Shown here piece by piece: positions 1 to 8,205 of a stretch of DNA of 64,000 nt (position 1 is the stretch's first letter; each line of letters opens with the position of its first letter). The notes beneath the pieces are model-generated. The model was given only the letters and a program-made list of their open reading frames with translations. It was not told the origin of the DNA and ran no database searches. The stretch lies in assembly GCF_001955655.1 (NCBI RefSeq), contig NZ_MSPW01000003.1:372001-436000 (forward strand), read 5' to 3'. A program made the translations under genes and the position numbers. Source of the stretch: Viridibacillus arenosi (GTDB lineage: Bacteria; Bacillota; Bacilli; Bacillales_A; Planococcaceae).

Positions 1-278
1 AACCTAACATAAGTAGAATCAGAACTTTCTATTTTAAAAGGTTTTTGATCTTGCTTTTTCACTGCGTAATTTAGATTTTCTGTCTCTTCGAAGAAATGAA
101 TCATCTTCACTCCAAATGCGTCAGCAATTTTTTTTAATGATGTGATAGCTAGTGATGATGTTCCTCTCTCAATTTGGGATAAGAAACTAACAGACAAATC
201 TGTCTTTTCACTCAATTCCTTTAAAGTCATACCTTGTTCAAATCTTAATTGCTTTATTTTTTGAAAAATTTCTTCCAT
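1..278 (-). CDS. XRE-family HTH regulator, cupin type (3' part missing)
   Basis: The complement reads MEEIFQKIKQLRFEQGMTLK from the ATG at 276-278, with AAGGA about 8 bases upstream. Residues 7-60 form a Cro/C1-type helix-turn-helix (TLKELSEKTDLSVSFLSQIE, then a typical SLKKIADAFGV). The protein continues past the HTH into KKQDQKPFKIESSDSTYVR, the usual linker into a C-terminal cupin sensor. About 92 codons are present and the rest lies before base 1. Family members are transcriptional regulators of about 180 residues, often controlling amine, amino-acid or sugar genes; the target here is unknown. The HTH call is secure and the cupin is inferred. Confidence 0.85.
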   Translation of the reverse strand, partial: MEEIFQKIKQLRFEQGMTLKELSEKTDLSVSFLSQIERGTSSLAITSLKKIADAFGVKMIHFFEETENLNYAVKKQDQKPFKIESSDSTYVR

Positions 279-438
279 AACTTAATTCCTTTCTCTTAAC
301 AGAGGAATAATTACTGTATAACTGTAATTTATTATGATTTCACCTAAAATATTCTCAATATTCTTAATATAATATTATTTAAAGATTCCTTTGCTATATA
401 GTGTCACTCTTCTATTAAATTGGTTAATGTCAAATTTA

Positions 439-460
439 AAACGCATCCTAGGATGCGTTT
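439..460 (-). terminator. 22-bp perfect palindrome, likely terminator of a decayed gene
   Basis: AAACGCATCC-TAGGATGCGTTT is a perfect inverted repeat. It lies 25 bases past the stop codon of the coding-like fragment at 486-614, and on the minus strand it is followed by TTTAAATTT. Its arms share the ACGCAT core with the hairpin at 673-704. Confidence 0.5.
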
Positions 461-485
461 CAGATTGTCAACTTATTGCCTAATA

Positions 486-614
486 CTAGTATCCTACAGG
501 AGGTGCTGCTCGTATTAATTGCATTGTTCGAATGGGTCTTACACTATAAATTTGTTGAACAAAATTGATAGGTGATGTATAAATAGTAGCAATACTATAA
601 TAGATTCGATGATT
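486..614 (-). pseudogene. C-terminal remnant of an unidentified small protein
   Basis: The minus strand has an open frame of about 42 codons ending in FVQQIYSVRPIRTMQLIRAA plus PPVGY and a TAG stop at 486-488. The frame has no usable start codon; a TAA at 615-617 closes it upstream. The composition looks coding-like and a palindromic terminator follows, so I read it as the 3' end of a lost gene. The family is not recognised. It could also be chance. Confidence 0.3.
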
Positions 615-672
615 TTAGTCTAAGATATCCAATATAATTCCCCAAATTTAAAACCCCGTATTTCCATAGTAA

Positions 673-704
673 AACGCATACAAAGGAGAACCTCTGTATG
701 CGTT
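673..704 (-). terminator. Rho-independent terminator of the solute-binding protein gene
   Basis: A 14-bp stem with one mismatch (AACGCATACAAAGG / CCTCTGTATGCGTT) and an AGAA loop lies just after the stop of the lipoprotein gene. On the minus strand it is followed by TTTTAC. Confidence 0.75.
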
Positions 705-712
705 CTTTCATT

Positions 713-2329
713 TTACTTTTCTTTTTGCATACGATCGTATGCTTCTTGAGAAACCTCAAGATAAGTTTGTAATCCCATCTTATCAAGTGATTTCTTGTAT
801 TCATCCCATTTACCGAAATCTTGTTTACCCGTAATAAAACCGGCTGTCATTTCGTCTACATATGTTTGAACATCCGTAGTAATTGTACTAATCTTATCGT
901 TTTCTTCCAATGTATAATTTAGCCCTGGAAGAATATCTTCATCTTTTATACGATATGGTCTCGCTTTCTCAGCATTAACTGCAGAGGCTTCTTTCCCTTC
1001 AGCACCTTGGAAATATTGCTTTCTTACGATTCCTGGATAATATCCACCTGGCCAGGTCAAGTATTCACTTACGGCCTGGTCTAAATTTTTTCCATCAGGA
1101 TTGTTTGTAATACTATCTAAATACTTAACTGTCCCATCACCATTTTCTTCATATGTCACACCTTCGAAGCCCATAAAGAACATCTTATTGCCTTCTTCTC
1201 CATAAAAGTAATCCATCCAACGAACCATAGCTTCTGGATTTTTTGCTTTATCTGTTAAGACAAACATACCTAAGTTGCCAAGACCATTTGTCATTGCATT
1301 GTATGCACGCTCTCCTTTTGGCCCTTCAAGCACTGGCACACCAACATAACCATCTAGTTGAAGCAATGTTGCTGGGTCAATCTCACTTAGCATCCCATAG
1401 ATCCCTTTAGACGATTCTGTAGAAAATTGCAAGGATTCAGTCGTGAATACATCTTTGTTAATTAAGCCTTCTGTATAAAGTTTGTTCAAGAATGTAAGTA
1501 ATTCCTTGTACTCATCAGTAGCCGGTACAAATCGGAATTCTTTAGTACCCTCTTTAAAGTCGAGGTTTTTATTCATAGTCCCTTGTTTATTCAAACCATA
1601 CGTTCCTCGTAAATAGTCAATGAATGGGGCAATACCGTCTCCTCCACCCCATCCTTGCTCATCTGCTTTTCCATTGCCATTCGGATCTTTTTCTTTAAAT
1701 GCTTTTAATACTTTGTATAATTCATCAGGCGTTTCAGGTTCCTTTAACCCTACTTTGTCCAACCATTCTTGCATGATCCAAGGTGTCCCAATGTGTAAGG
1801 CTTCGAAATTCGGATCGTAAATCGCAGGGAAACCATAAATATTACCATCTGCCATAGTAATTCCTTTTCTCATCGACGGATATTCATCTAGTATTTTTTT
1901 AAAATTTGGCGCGTACTTATCGATATAGTCATTTAACGGTAAAAATACACCTTGTCGACCATATTTAATTAAATCCGTTTTTGGAAAAGCCGAAGCAAAA
2001 TAAAATTCAGGATAATCCCCAGCTGCAAGCTTTAAGTTTCGCTTTTCAGACAATACCTCAGTAGAAACTGTTTCCCAGTTTACTTCAACGTTCGTCATTT
2101 TTTCATACTCTTCCCAAAGCATAAGTTTGCTCCAATCTTGTGAAGAAAAGCGCTTTGCAGCAAATCCATCAACCTCTATCTTTTCTTTCACAATTGGCAT
2201 GCCCGTTTTATTTAAGTTACTTACATTATCACTTTTACCATCTGCTCCCTCATTACTTGAACAAGCTCCTAAAATACTAGTCGTTAGTAATAAACTTGTT
2301 ACGATACCTGCAAAATACCCCTTCTTCAA
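713..2329 (-). CDS. Extracellular solute-binding lipoprotein (carbohydrate ABC, LipO/YtcQ-like)
   Basis: This is a 538-residue lipoprotein. Its signal peptide ends in the lipobox ILGAC, so Cys23 should be lipidated after cleavage. The body is a long family-1 type sugar-binding protein of the LipO/YtcQ group, which captures oligosaccharides for a MalFG-type permease. The start is TTG at 2327-2329, with GGGGGAG about 7 bases upstream. The gene stands alone: no permease or ATPase gene is nearby, so it either uses a permease encoded elsewhere or is an orphan. A CcpA-type cre-like site lies about 320 bases upstream (2647-2660) and a terminator follows. The substrate cannot be told from the sequence. 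Confidence 0.88.
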   Translation of the reverse strand: MKKGYFAGIVTSLLLTTSILGACSSNEGADGKSDNVSNLNKTGMPIVKEKIEVDGFAAKRFSSQDWSKLMLWEEYEKMTNVEVNWETVSTEVLSEKRNLKLAAGDYPEFYFASAFPKTDLIKYGRQGVFLPLNDYIDKYAPNFKKILDEYPSMRKGITMADGNIYGFPAIYDPNFEALHIGTPWIMQEWLDKVGLKEPETPDELYKVLKAFKEKDPNGNGKADEQGWGGGDGIAPFIDYLRGTYGLNKQGTMNKNLDFKEGTKEFRFVPATDEYKELLTFLNKLYTEGLINKDVFTTESLQFSTESSKGIYGMLSEIDPATLLQLDGYVGVPVLEGPKGERAYNAMTNGLGNLGMFVLTDKAKNPEAMVRWMDYFYGEEGNKMFFMGFEGVTYEENGDGTVKYLDSITNNPDGKNLDQAVSEYLTWPGGYYPGIVRKQYFQGAEGKEASAVNAEKARPYRIKDEDILPGLNYTLEENDKISTITTDVQTYVDEMTAGFITGKQDFGKWDEYKKSLDKMGLQTYLEVSQEAYDRMQKEK

Positions 2330-2646
2330 TACAATCTCCCCCTCATTTAGCTCTTTTATTTGTTCCCCTTTGAATTTTCCATTCGTAACACCTTAGAAAA
2401 GGTAACATTGTAAAACCAGGTGCAACGAATGGGTTTGCAAGTTCACCAAAACAGTAGTGCATTTTCTAGCACTTCTTCATTCTTGAGAAAAAATTTTCAA
2501 AAATTGCTATCATGATATCTGTTTGAACTTAAATATGTATGTGTCTAAGAAGTAAAAATGTTAGTATAATCTCTTTCACTAAAAAGAGAAAAATAACACT
2601 TAGCAAAATCAACATAAAGTATGTTTTGCTGTATCACCCGCAACAT

Positions 2647-2660
2647 TGCAAACGTTTTCA
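2647..2660. promoter_or_regulatory. Possible cre (CcpA) site
   Basis: TGCAAACGTTTTCA matches the catabolite-responsive element consensus TGWAARCGYTWNCW with one mismatch (C at the first W). It lies upstream of a sugar-type binding protein gene, which fits catabolite control, but at about 320 bases it is far from that start. Confidence 0.4.
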
Positions 2661-3058
2661 TTTAATGGATTATTGCACTCCTCACAACACTCATTTTCCA
2701 CGTACCACTAACGGGTTGTAGGTACAAGTAAGAACAGCAAACACCCTAACCCTTAATAGTAATCTGAATATTATGACTACGGATAATATATAGTTAAATA
2801 AACCAAGTGTCAACATAATTTCCCAAATAACTAAATTAACATTTTATGCACCAGCAAAAGAATAACACTTCAGCTGGTATACCCTACAACCATATTACGA
2901 ATAGCATTACAGCGTTAAATTATGTGTAACCTATACCTTTTGGTTCTTTCATAAATTACTTCAGAGAATGCTAAGAATCATATAGCGAGACATAATAGTA
3001 ATTTTCATGTAGCAGTTTTAAATACTTATTATTAAAGATAATAAAGAAAGGGGCTTTA

Positions 3059-3172
3059 TTGGATGTGGATCAGAAAACTATAGAAGTTAAAAACATATCC
3101 TACCTTTATTCTCCCTCAGCATTAAAATTGAATGGGTTGACACTACAACTTTTGGTGTTACTATTAAATTGA
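3059..3172 (+). pseudogene. 5' remnant, possibly an ABC-transporter ATPase
   Basis: AAAGGGG precedes a TTG start at 3059. The frame reads roughly LDVDQKTIEVKNISYLYSPS and stops at 3172. The pattern IEVKNISYLYSP resembles the first strand of ECF/cobalt-type ABC ATPases (IEVKNVSYRY). The frame loses that resemblance after about 22 residues and ends after 37. This suggests a truncated or deleted gene; the assignment is tentative. Confidence 0.3.
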
Positions 3173-3188
3173 ATATTCTAACTAATGA

Positions 3189-3374
3189 ACTTTTGTCTTT
3201 TTGAAACTAAACAAACTGCGCATTTTAAATCAGTCTAACACTCCTGTCATTTATCATCCCTTCTTCAACCAGATTACTGATTCAACAGACTGCATTGTGA
3301 AAACGAAACTAGAAGATTTTGAAAGGATTTTTATTGAGTGGCTTTCTAAGTCTAAATCTATTTTTGAGTATTAG
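3189..3374 (+). pseudogene. Coding-like fragment without a start codon
   Basis: A plus-strand frame open from 3189 to the TAG at 3372-3374 ends in IVKTKLEDFERIFIEWLSKS and KSIFEY. It has no ATG and no ribosome site. The hydrophobic/charged pattern looks like a helical protein end, possibly the same lost locus as 3059-3172. Family unknown. Confidence 0.25.
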
Positions 3375-3475
3375 TTTCTAGTAATTAATACATATGAGAG
3401 CTATATTCATTGATTAGTGATGATGTCATTCATAGGAGCAAGATTGACAATTGATTATCAAGGAGGATACACACT

Positions 3476-4336
3476 ATGAGTAGTAATAAACCTATATTTT
3501 CATTTTTTGTAATTAGTGATATTCAGCTTACTGAGCTTGATGTTGTGTCACAACAGAAACTTGCTTCTGCTTTACAGGATATTCATGAAGTAGATCCCCA
3601 ATTGGAGGCATTAATTATTAATGGGGATCTAATAAATAATGGCGAAAGTAAGAGCTATGAAATATTCAAAAAAATAATGGATGAAAATCCTCATCCAGAA
3701 AAGACATATTATACAATTGGTAATCACGAATTCTTCAAAAATGATGGAAATAATCCTTCTATTCAACGTTTTTTGGATTTCAGTAACCTTCAAAACGTAT
3801 ATGGCGATGTAATGATAAACGAATATCCTTTTCTTTTTTTAGGAACGGAAAGTTGGGGACCTGTCGGTAGCCCGACAAAAGATTCAGCTGTTTTAAGCGA
3901 ACAACAGTTATGCTGGTTAGAAGACAAGGTCAACGCTTTAAAACAGGATAACAAACCTGTTTTCGTATTCCTTCATCAACCGCTACCCTTTTCAACATAC
4001 GAAACGGATATAGAATATTATCAAAATGGTGTTATCCAAGATAAAGAAGTAAGAAATCACTTATCAGAATTGAAACACGCTTTTCTTTTTGCGGGACATT
4101 CACATTGGGATCTTCGCAACCCGAATATGTTAGTAGAGCAAGGTACAACTTTCGTTAGTACAGGAGCAATTTACAATACTTGGGGACCTGATGGAGAAGG
4201 CGGAGACACAGTAGTAAACTCAGATGGAAGTCAAGGACTGTATGTGCAAGTATTCGACGATAGCATTCGAATAACGGGACGTGACTTTGCGAATAAGCAA
4301 TGGATTCAAGAATTTGACCATAAAATATTGTTATAA
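3476..4336 (+). CDS. Calcineurin-like metallophosphoesterase
   Basis: This 286-residue protein has the full metallophosphoesterase motif set: D15-I-Q17, G50-D51, G82-N83-H84-E, H167 in FLHQP, and G207-H208-S-H210. These residues normally bind two metal ions for hydrolysis of phosphomonoesters, diesters or nucleotides. Motif I is D-x-Q instead of D-x-H, a variant seen in some family members that may change metal preference. There is no signal peptide, so it is cytoplasmic. The ATG at 3476 has AGGAGG 8 bases upstream. The next gene, an MFS transporter, starts 150 bases downstream on the same strand and may be co-transcribed. The substrate is unknown. Confidence 0.85.
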   Translation: MSSNKPIFSFFVISDIQLTELDVVSQQKLASALQDIHEVDPQLEALIINGDLINNGESKSYEIFKKIMDENPHPEKTYYTIGNHEFFKNDGNNPSIQRFLDFSNLQNVYGDVMINEYPFLFLGTESWGPVGSPTKDSAVLSEQQLCWLEDKVNALKQDNKPVFVFLHQPLPFSTYETDIEYYQNGVIQDKEVRNHLSELKHAFLFAGHSHWDLRNPNMLVEQGTTFVSTGAIYNTWGPDGEGGDTVVNSDGSQGLYVQVFDDSIRITGRDFANKQWIQEFDHKILL

Positions 4337-4397
4337 GTTAACTCTTCCATCAATGGTGAGCAATCTCCAAGATGGATAGTTGGTCCAAACGGGTTTT

Positions 4398-4437
4398 CAC
4401 ATTCCAACCCCCACTTCTATGTGGAGGTTGGAATGTG
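4398..4437. promoter_or_regulatory. Strong hairpin between phosphoesterase and transporter genes
   Basis: CACATTCCAACC (4398-4409) pairs perfectly with GGTTGGAATGTG (4426-4437), and CCAC/GTGG extends the stem. No T-run follows on either strand, so it is not a standard terminator. It may stabilise RNA, slow transcription or act as a leader element for the transporter gene. Confidence 0.5.
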
Positions 4438-4488
4438 AGGATCACTGCCCGTAAACTGTTTTAATAAGAAAGAAGGTTATTACATCAA

Positions 4489-5718
4489 ATGATTGAAAAT
4501 GTACCTTCGAAGAAGCCTGTTATTGTTATCGCACTCGTAATGGCTGTTTGTTTATTGGGCAACGAAATGCTTTTCATTGTCCTTCCATTGTATTGGAAAT
4601 TCTTTGGGTTAACAGCATTATGGCAGGTTGGCCTACTTTTATCTGTTAATCGTTTCATCAGGATTGTCATTAATTCATTAATTGCCTGGTTCTATCGTAA
4701 AGTAAACACCCGAATGGGGATATTGTTAGCAGTCATATTAGCTGTAATCTCTACTTTTTCTTATGGATATTTAAAAGGCATATGGTTTCTTCTCATAGCG
4801 AGGTGTTTATGGGGATTCTCATGGTCTTTGTTTCGTTTAGGCGGATATTTAACCATCATTACATATAGTACCGAGAATACAAGAGGTGAATATGTAGGAC
4901 TATTTAATGGTCTTTGGGGGTTAGGTACGCTAATTGGGATGCTGTTTGGAGGAATACTAGCTGAGCAAATTGGCATTCAGTCAGTTACAACAGTGTTCTC
5001 AATTATAGGCGCTTGTAGCATTCCTTTTGTTTTGAAATATATTCCAAAAACAAAAGATGAAGAGGAACCGATGAATCAGGAGAAGAAAAAGCAACAAAGT
5101 ATATGGAAAAATGAACGTATCGTATTATCGTTGGCTACAGGAATAATTATTTACTTTGTCATATTTGGTGTATTTAATTCTACTTTAAGTAATTTAATCG
5201 GTATGCAAATTAAGGAAAATCTATTAGTCCTCGGGTTATCTTTAGGCGCAGCATCACTTGCAGGAATATTCCAAGCAATAAGAACTGGATGGGAACCTTT
5301 TTTAGCTCCGTTATTGGGAAAATGGTCAGATCAAAAATGGGAAAGAAGAAAAGTCTTAGTCTTTGCCTTATTGATGGCAACTGTTTGTTTTTTCATTTTA
5401 CCTTTGAAATTTTCTACTATACTATTTATCTTTTTTATTTTTGTGTTCCAATTAGCTATAACACTTTTAGTTACAATGAGTGATTCAATCGCGACTGATG
5501 TGGCGACTGGAAAGTCACAAATGACTGTCCTCTCTCTTTACACATTATCTTCAGATATAGGAGCGGCATTTGGTGCATTAATAGCCTTTATCATGATGGA
5601 TTTTCTAGGTATTAGTTGGCTTTATTGGATTACTGGCTCACTACTACTAATACTTGCTTTCAAATGGATGCGTACTAATAAAAAAGTGAACATCCGCGAA
5701 GATTTACTGGATGGATAG
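4489..5718 (+). CDS. MFS transporter, about 12 TM
   Basis: This 409-residue integral membrane protein has two six-helix halves separated by a charged cytoplasmic loop (KTKDEEEPMNQEKKKQQ, about residues 187-203), the normal major facilitator layout. After TM2 there is a loop with YRKVNTRMG, a weak version of the MFS RxxxR signature. The substrate is not evident. The start at 4489 has AGAAGG about 13 bases upstream, a longer spacing than usual, and no better in-frame start exists. It is followed by a terminator and preceded by a metallophosphoesterase gene and a strong hairpin. Confidence 0.85.
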   Translation: MIENVPSKKPVIVIALVMAVCLLGNEMLFIVLPLYWKFFGLTALWQVGLLLSVNRFIRIVINSLIAWFYRKVNTRMGILLAVILAVISTFSYGYLKGIWFLLIARCLWGFSWSLFRLGGYLTIITYSTENTRGEYVGLFNGLWGLGTLIGMLFGGILAEQIGIQSVTTVFSIIGACSIPFVLKYIPKTKDEEEPMNQEKKKQQSIWKNERIVLSLATGIIIYFVIFGVFNSTLSNLIGMQIKENLLVLGLSLGAASLAGIFQAIRTGWEPFLAPLLGKWSDQKWERRKVLVFALLMATVCFFILPLKFSTILFIFFIFVFQLAITLLVTMSDSIATDVATGKSQMTVLSLYTLSSDIGAAFGALIAFIMMDFLGISWLYWITGSLLLILAFKWMRTNKKVNIREDLLDG

Positions 5719-5747
5719 ATTAATCAGAGTCAAATTTTAAGTGACCT

Positions 5748-5784
5748 ATTCTCCCCTGTTTTATACAGACCAACAGAGGAGAAT
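5748..5784 (+). terminator. Terminator after the MFS gene
   Basis: ATTCTCCCCTGTT (5748-5760) pairs with AACAGAGGAGAAT (5772-5784) with one mismatch, and a T-rich stretch follows. Confidence 0.65.
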
Positions 5785-5914
5785 TTGTTTCAATTTTTTA
5801 TGTACTCATTACCTTTATATGCAATTTAAATACAGTAATCATCTCAAATTGCTAACTTTTGAAAAGCCATCAAAACAATTTCGTAAAGTAACTTGCTTAT
5901 TTATACTTCTCTTC

Positions 5915-6031
5915 TCATCGCTCCATGTCTAGATTTATCGACTTTATTTCCGCCTCCAAGATCCGTTGCATTTCATAAATACAATTAGATCCATCCCTCA
6001 ATACATCCTTACCTACTTCTTGAAAGAAATA
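5915..6031 (-). pseudogene. Coding-like fragment on the minus strand
   Basis: The frame reads YFFQEVGKDVLRDGSNCIYE followed by MQRILEAEIKSINLDMER and a TGA at 5915-5917. It is closed upstream by a TAA and has no start codon with a ribosome site. The helical, charged composition suggests the end of a real protein now lost. Not identified. Confidence 0.25.
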
Positions 6032-6106
6032 TTATAAATTTTGTTTATCCACCATTCTTTAAGGTAATAATTAACTAACTATAGCCTTAATTAAAGGAGT
6101 GGGATT

Positions 6107-6394
6107 TTGAAGATTTTATTAGTCTTGTCTACCATAGTTTTACCTATTATTATGGTTTTTCTTCGGAATAAAAATAAGATGATCGTAATGCTTTTTAATA
6201 TAATTGCAGTTGTTTCAACCATTATTTTTGGAAGTATCGCATCAACATCCATTTACCAAATCATCGTTGACAATGCTGTTTTTATGACTGCAATCCACAA
6301 GGTTTTTCTCAACCCTCTGTTCTTGATCAGTGGGGGGTACCTTGGCATATACATCATATATAGATTAATGATTCTTACATTGGATGAAAGATAA
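6107..6394 (+). CDS. Small hypothetical membrane protein
   Basis: This 95-residue protein starts at a TTG (6107) that has AAAGGAG about 8 bases upstream; no ATG fits. It has three hydrophobic segments (about residues 1-18, 26-46 and 70-90) joined by short charged turns, so it is probably a three-helix integral membrane protein. I do not recognise the family. It is alone between two non-coding stretches, with no obvious partner. Confidence 0.65.
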   Translation: MKILLVLSTIVLPIIMVFLRNKNKMIVMLFNIIAVVSTIIFGSIASTSIYQIIVDNAVFMTAIHKVFLNPLFLISGGYLGIYIIYRLMILTLDER

Positions 6395-6749
6395 AATCTT
6401 CATCCTTTATCGTAACCTGATATGGCTTATGCTACATTTCTTATCTTAATCTAACTTCTTTCTATTCAAAACCCCGGCTTCATTACTCAACAAGGCTGTT
6501 CTCCCCTTTTCTACACTTCCTATATTATCCGTATATCACATTTACCACCTATTGGATTTGTAATATGGATGCATATTTTTTAAAAAACTACAGCAAGAAA
6601 AGACCGAAATTCTAAGATTTATATCTGCTAAGCTAGATAAGCTCACGATTTAGATAAAGAAACTTGTCTTCTTTGCGCTATTATACACACTTGGACTCGT
6701 AACATTCCCCTGTTACCTTACATAAAATATCCAACGAGGTGAATGGATA
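6395..6749. other. Intergenic region, no gene seen
   Basis: No start with a ribosome site is present. A short plus-strand frame (about 6580-6656) encoding KLQQEKTEILRFISAKLDKL looks coding-like but has no start and is closed just upstream. Confidence 0.5.
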
Positions 6750-7175
6750 TTGAATTATAATTCGTTACAACAACAATTACCGAACAAGTTAATAACTGAT
6801 ATTGCTAAAGCCATTGATGGGGAATTCACAGCTATTCGGTGTTATGAAGTATTGTCAAAACAGTCACCAAATAAAGAAATTCGAGACAGAATTTTGGAAA
6901 TTAGAAGTGATGAAATGAGACATTTTCAAATTTTCTCACAAATATATTTTTCACTAACAGGGACACAGTACACTCCTAAAATGAATGTGAATTGTCCTAC
7001 TAATTATCGAAGTGGCATTCTTCACGCCTTTAAAGATGAACAAGAAACTGTAGACTTTTATCATGAGGTTGCAAGAGAAGCTAATAATACATTTATACAG
7101 CAACAATTTATGCAAGCATCATTTGATGAACAAAATCACGCTGTTTGGTTTTTGTATTTTATGAACAATAGCTAA
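6750..7175 (+). CDS. Ferritin-like / rubrerythrin-type protein
   Basis: This 141-residue four-helix protein has the carboxylate/histidine pattern of ferritin-like di-iron proteins: E25, E55-x-x-H58, E97/E99 and E127-x-x-H130. Such proteins bind a di-iron centre and act in oxidative or iron stress, though this small Bacillales group has no well-defined reaction. The start is TTG at 6750, with GAGGTGA 8 bases upstream; the nearby ATG at 6744 runs straight into a stop. A strong terminator follows. There is no rubredoxin domain. Confidence 0.75.
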   Translation: MNYNSLQQQLPNKLITDIAKAIDGEFTAIRCYEVLSKQSPNKEIRDRILEIRSDEMRHFQIFSQIYFSLTGTQYTPKMNVNCPTNYRSGILHAFKDEQETVDFYHEVAREANNTFIQQQFMQASFDEQNHAVWFLYFMNNS

Positions 7176-7180
7176 TTGAA

Positions 7181-7212
7181 AAAGAGAGGCAATATTATTT
7201 GCCTCTCTTTTC
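7181..7212 (+). terminator. Terminator after the ferritin-like gene
   Basis: AAAGAGAGGCAA and TTGCCTCTCTTT form a 12-bp perfect stem followed by TT. Confidence 0.85.
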
Positions 7213-7222
7213 TATTCATAAA

Positions 7223-7247
7223 CAAAAAAACTGCCAAAAACTCGCAG
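7223..7247 (-). terminator. Weak terminator of the histidine phosphatase gene
   Basis: On the minus strand a short CTGC...GCAG hairpin is followed by seven T residues. It lies just beyond the stop codon of the phosphatase gene. The stem is only 4 bp. Confidence 0.4.
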
Positions 7248-7268
7248 CTCTTCATACTACTATTTGTT

Positions 7269-7883
7269 TTAACCATTATATTTTAAATTGTTTAGATGCT
7301 CTAGGCGATTTGAAAATACGATATGCCTTTGATTATCTTTAATGGTCCATTCGTGTAAGCTCGTGTCTCCACAATGAAAAATTACATTTGTATCAAATGG
7401 TAGCTTTAAAAATGATTGATATAGTTTGTTTATCATTCCCCCATGACTAACAATCGCAATGGTTGCATCATCAGGATTTTCAGAAATGATTTTAGATAGT
7501 ATCTTTTCTGCTCTATATCTAAAATCTAAAATGGACTCTTGTTCATAAACAGCATCATGAGGTGCTAGATCTATAACTAAAGGATACCTTTCTTCCGCTT
7601 CTTCTCTTGACAACCCCGCTATTAGCCCATTATTCCATTCCATTAAATCTTCATCAAACTCGATTTCAATTTGCTGTTTATTGCCCAATAATAAGGCTGT
7701 TTGAGTCGCTCTTTTCAGAGTACTACTATAAATTTTATCTAATTTATAATGATTGTTTACCCATTCTGATAAAAGTATCACTTGTTGTTGTCCAACTTCT
7801 GTCAGTTCAAAATCTGCTCTTCCTTCATGTACGTTTAGAATATCTGCTTCTGATTCTCCATGTCGAATAATCAATAGTCTCAT
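7269..7883 (-). CDS. Histidine phosphatase (phosphoglycerate mutase-like) family protein
   Basis: This 204-residue protein has the branch-1 histidine phosphatase core. The RHGE motif holds the nucleophile His8, R58 lies in the LKRATQTA helix, E82 is the likely acid and H147 lies in IVSHGG. The family includes cofactor-dependent phosphoglycerate mutases and small-molecule phosphatases such as PhoE. The length is nearer the phosphatases, and the substrate cannot be assigned. The start ATG has GGAGG 7 bases upstream. The gene is monocistronic. Confidence 0.88.
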   Translation of the reverse strand: MRLLIIRHGESEADILNVHEGRADFELTEVGQQQVILLSEWVNNHYKLDKIYSSTLKRATQTALLLGNKQQIEIEFDEDLMEWNNGLIAGLSREEAEERYPLVIDLAPHDAVYEQESILDFRYRAEKILSKIISENPDDATIAIVSHGGMINKLYQSFLKLPFDTNVIFHCGDTSLHEWTIKDNQRHIVFSNRLEHLNNLKYNG

Positions 7884-8205
7884 ATTTATTCCTCCAATAT
7901 AGTTGTTTAAAATATTAAATCGGATATAAAAGTTAGCTGTAATTCCCTTTTATCTTACACTTATTCATATATGAAAATACATACAATTATGGAGAAATCA
8001 ATTATATGTATCCGATTAAGAAACAATTGTTTTTTTATATTACCAAAGGTTGAAGTTACCATTATTATTAATTTAAAGGATTTTAGAAATATTTGTTGAA
8101 TAAGAACATGTTATTCATTAAAGCTTGATAAGGATTTGCATTAGCCTTATGGGAATATTTAGAATGTTAGAAGAAATTTAAATAAAGAATAAGGGGTGTA
8201 ATAAG
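7884..8205. other. Divergent intergenic region
   Basis: About 320 AT-rich bases separate the phosphatase and acetyltransferase genes. I see no gene and no convincing operator; promoters for both flanking genes must lie here. Confidence 0.5.

Larger units (their letters stand above)
2330..3475. other. Long intergenic region with gene remnants
   Basis: There are 1.1 kb without an intact gene. It holds a cre-like site (2647-2660) and two plus-strand coding-like fragments (3059-3172 and 3189-3374). The rest is AT-rich and shows nothing I can name. A 60-codon frame at 2539-2721 has no ribosome site and an unconvincing composition. Confidence 0.6.

Noticed and set aside
595-804. 69-codon frame overlapping the lipoprotein gene's 3' end
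   Set aside because: It overlaps the real gene and its terminator and has no ribosome site.
2539-2721. 60-codon frame in the long intergenic region
   Set aside because: No ribosome site and an improbable composition; not counted as a gene.
5741-5932. 63-codon plus-strand frame after the MFS gene
   Set aside because: It runs through the terminator hairpin and has no ribosome site.
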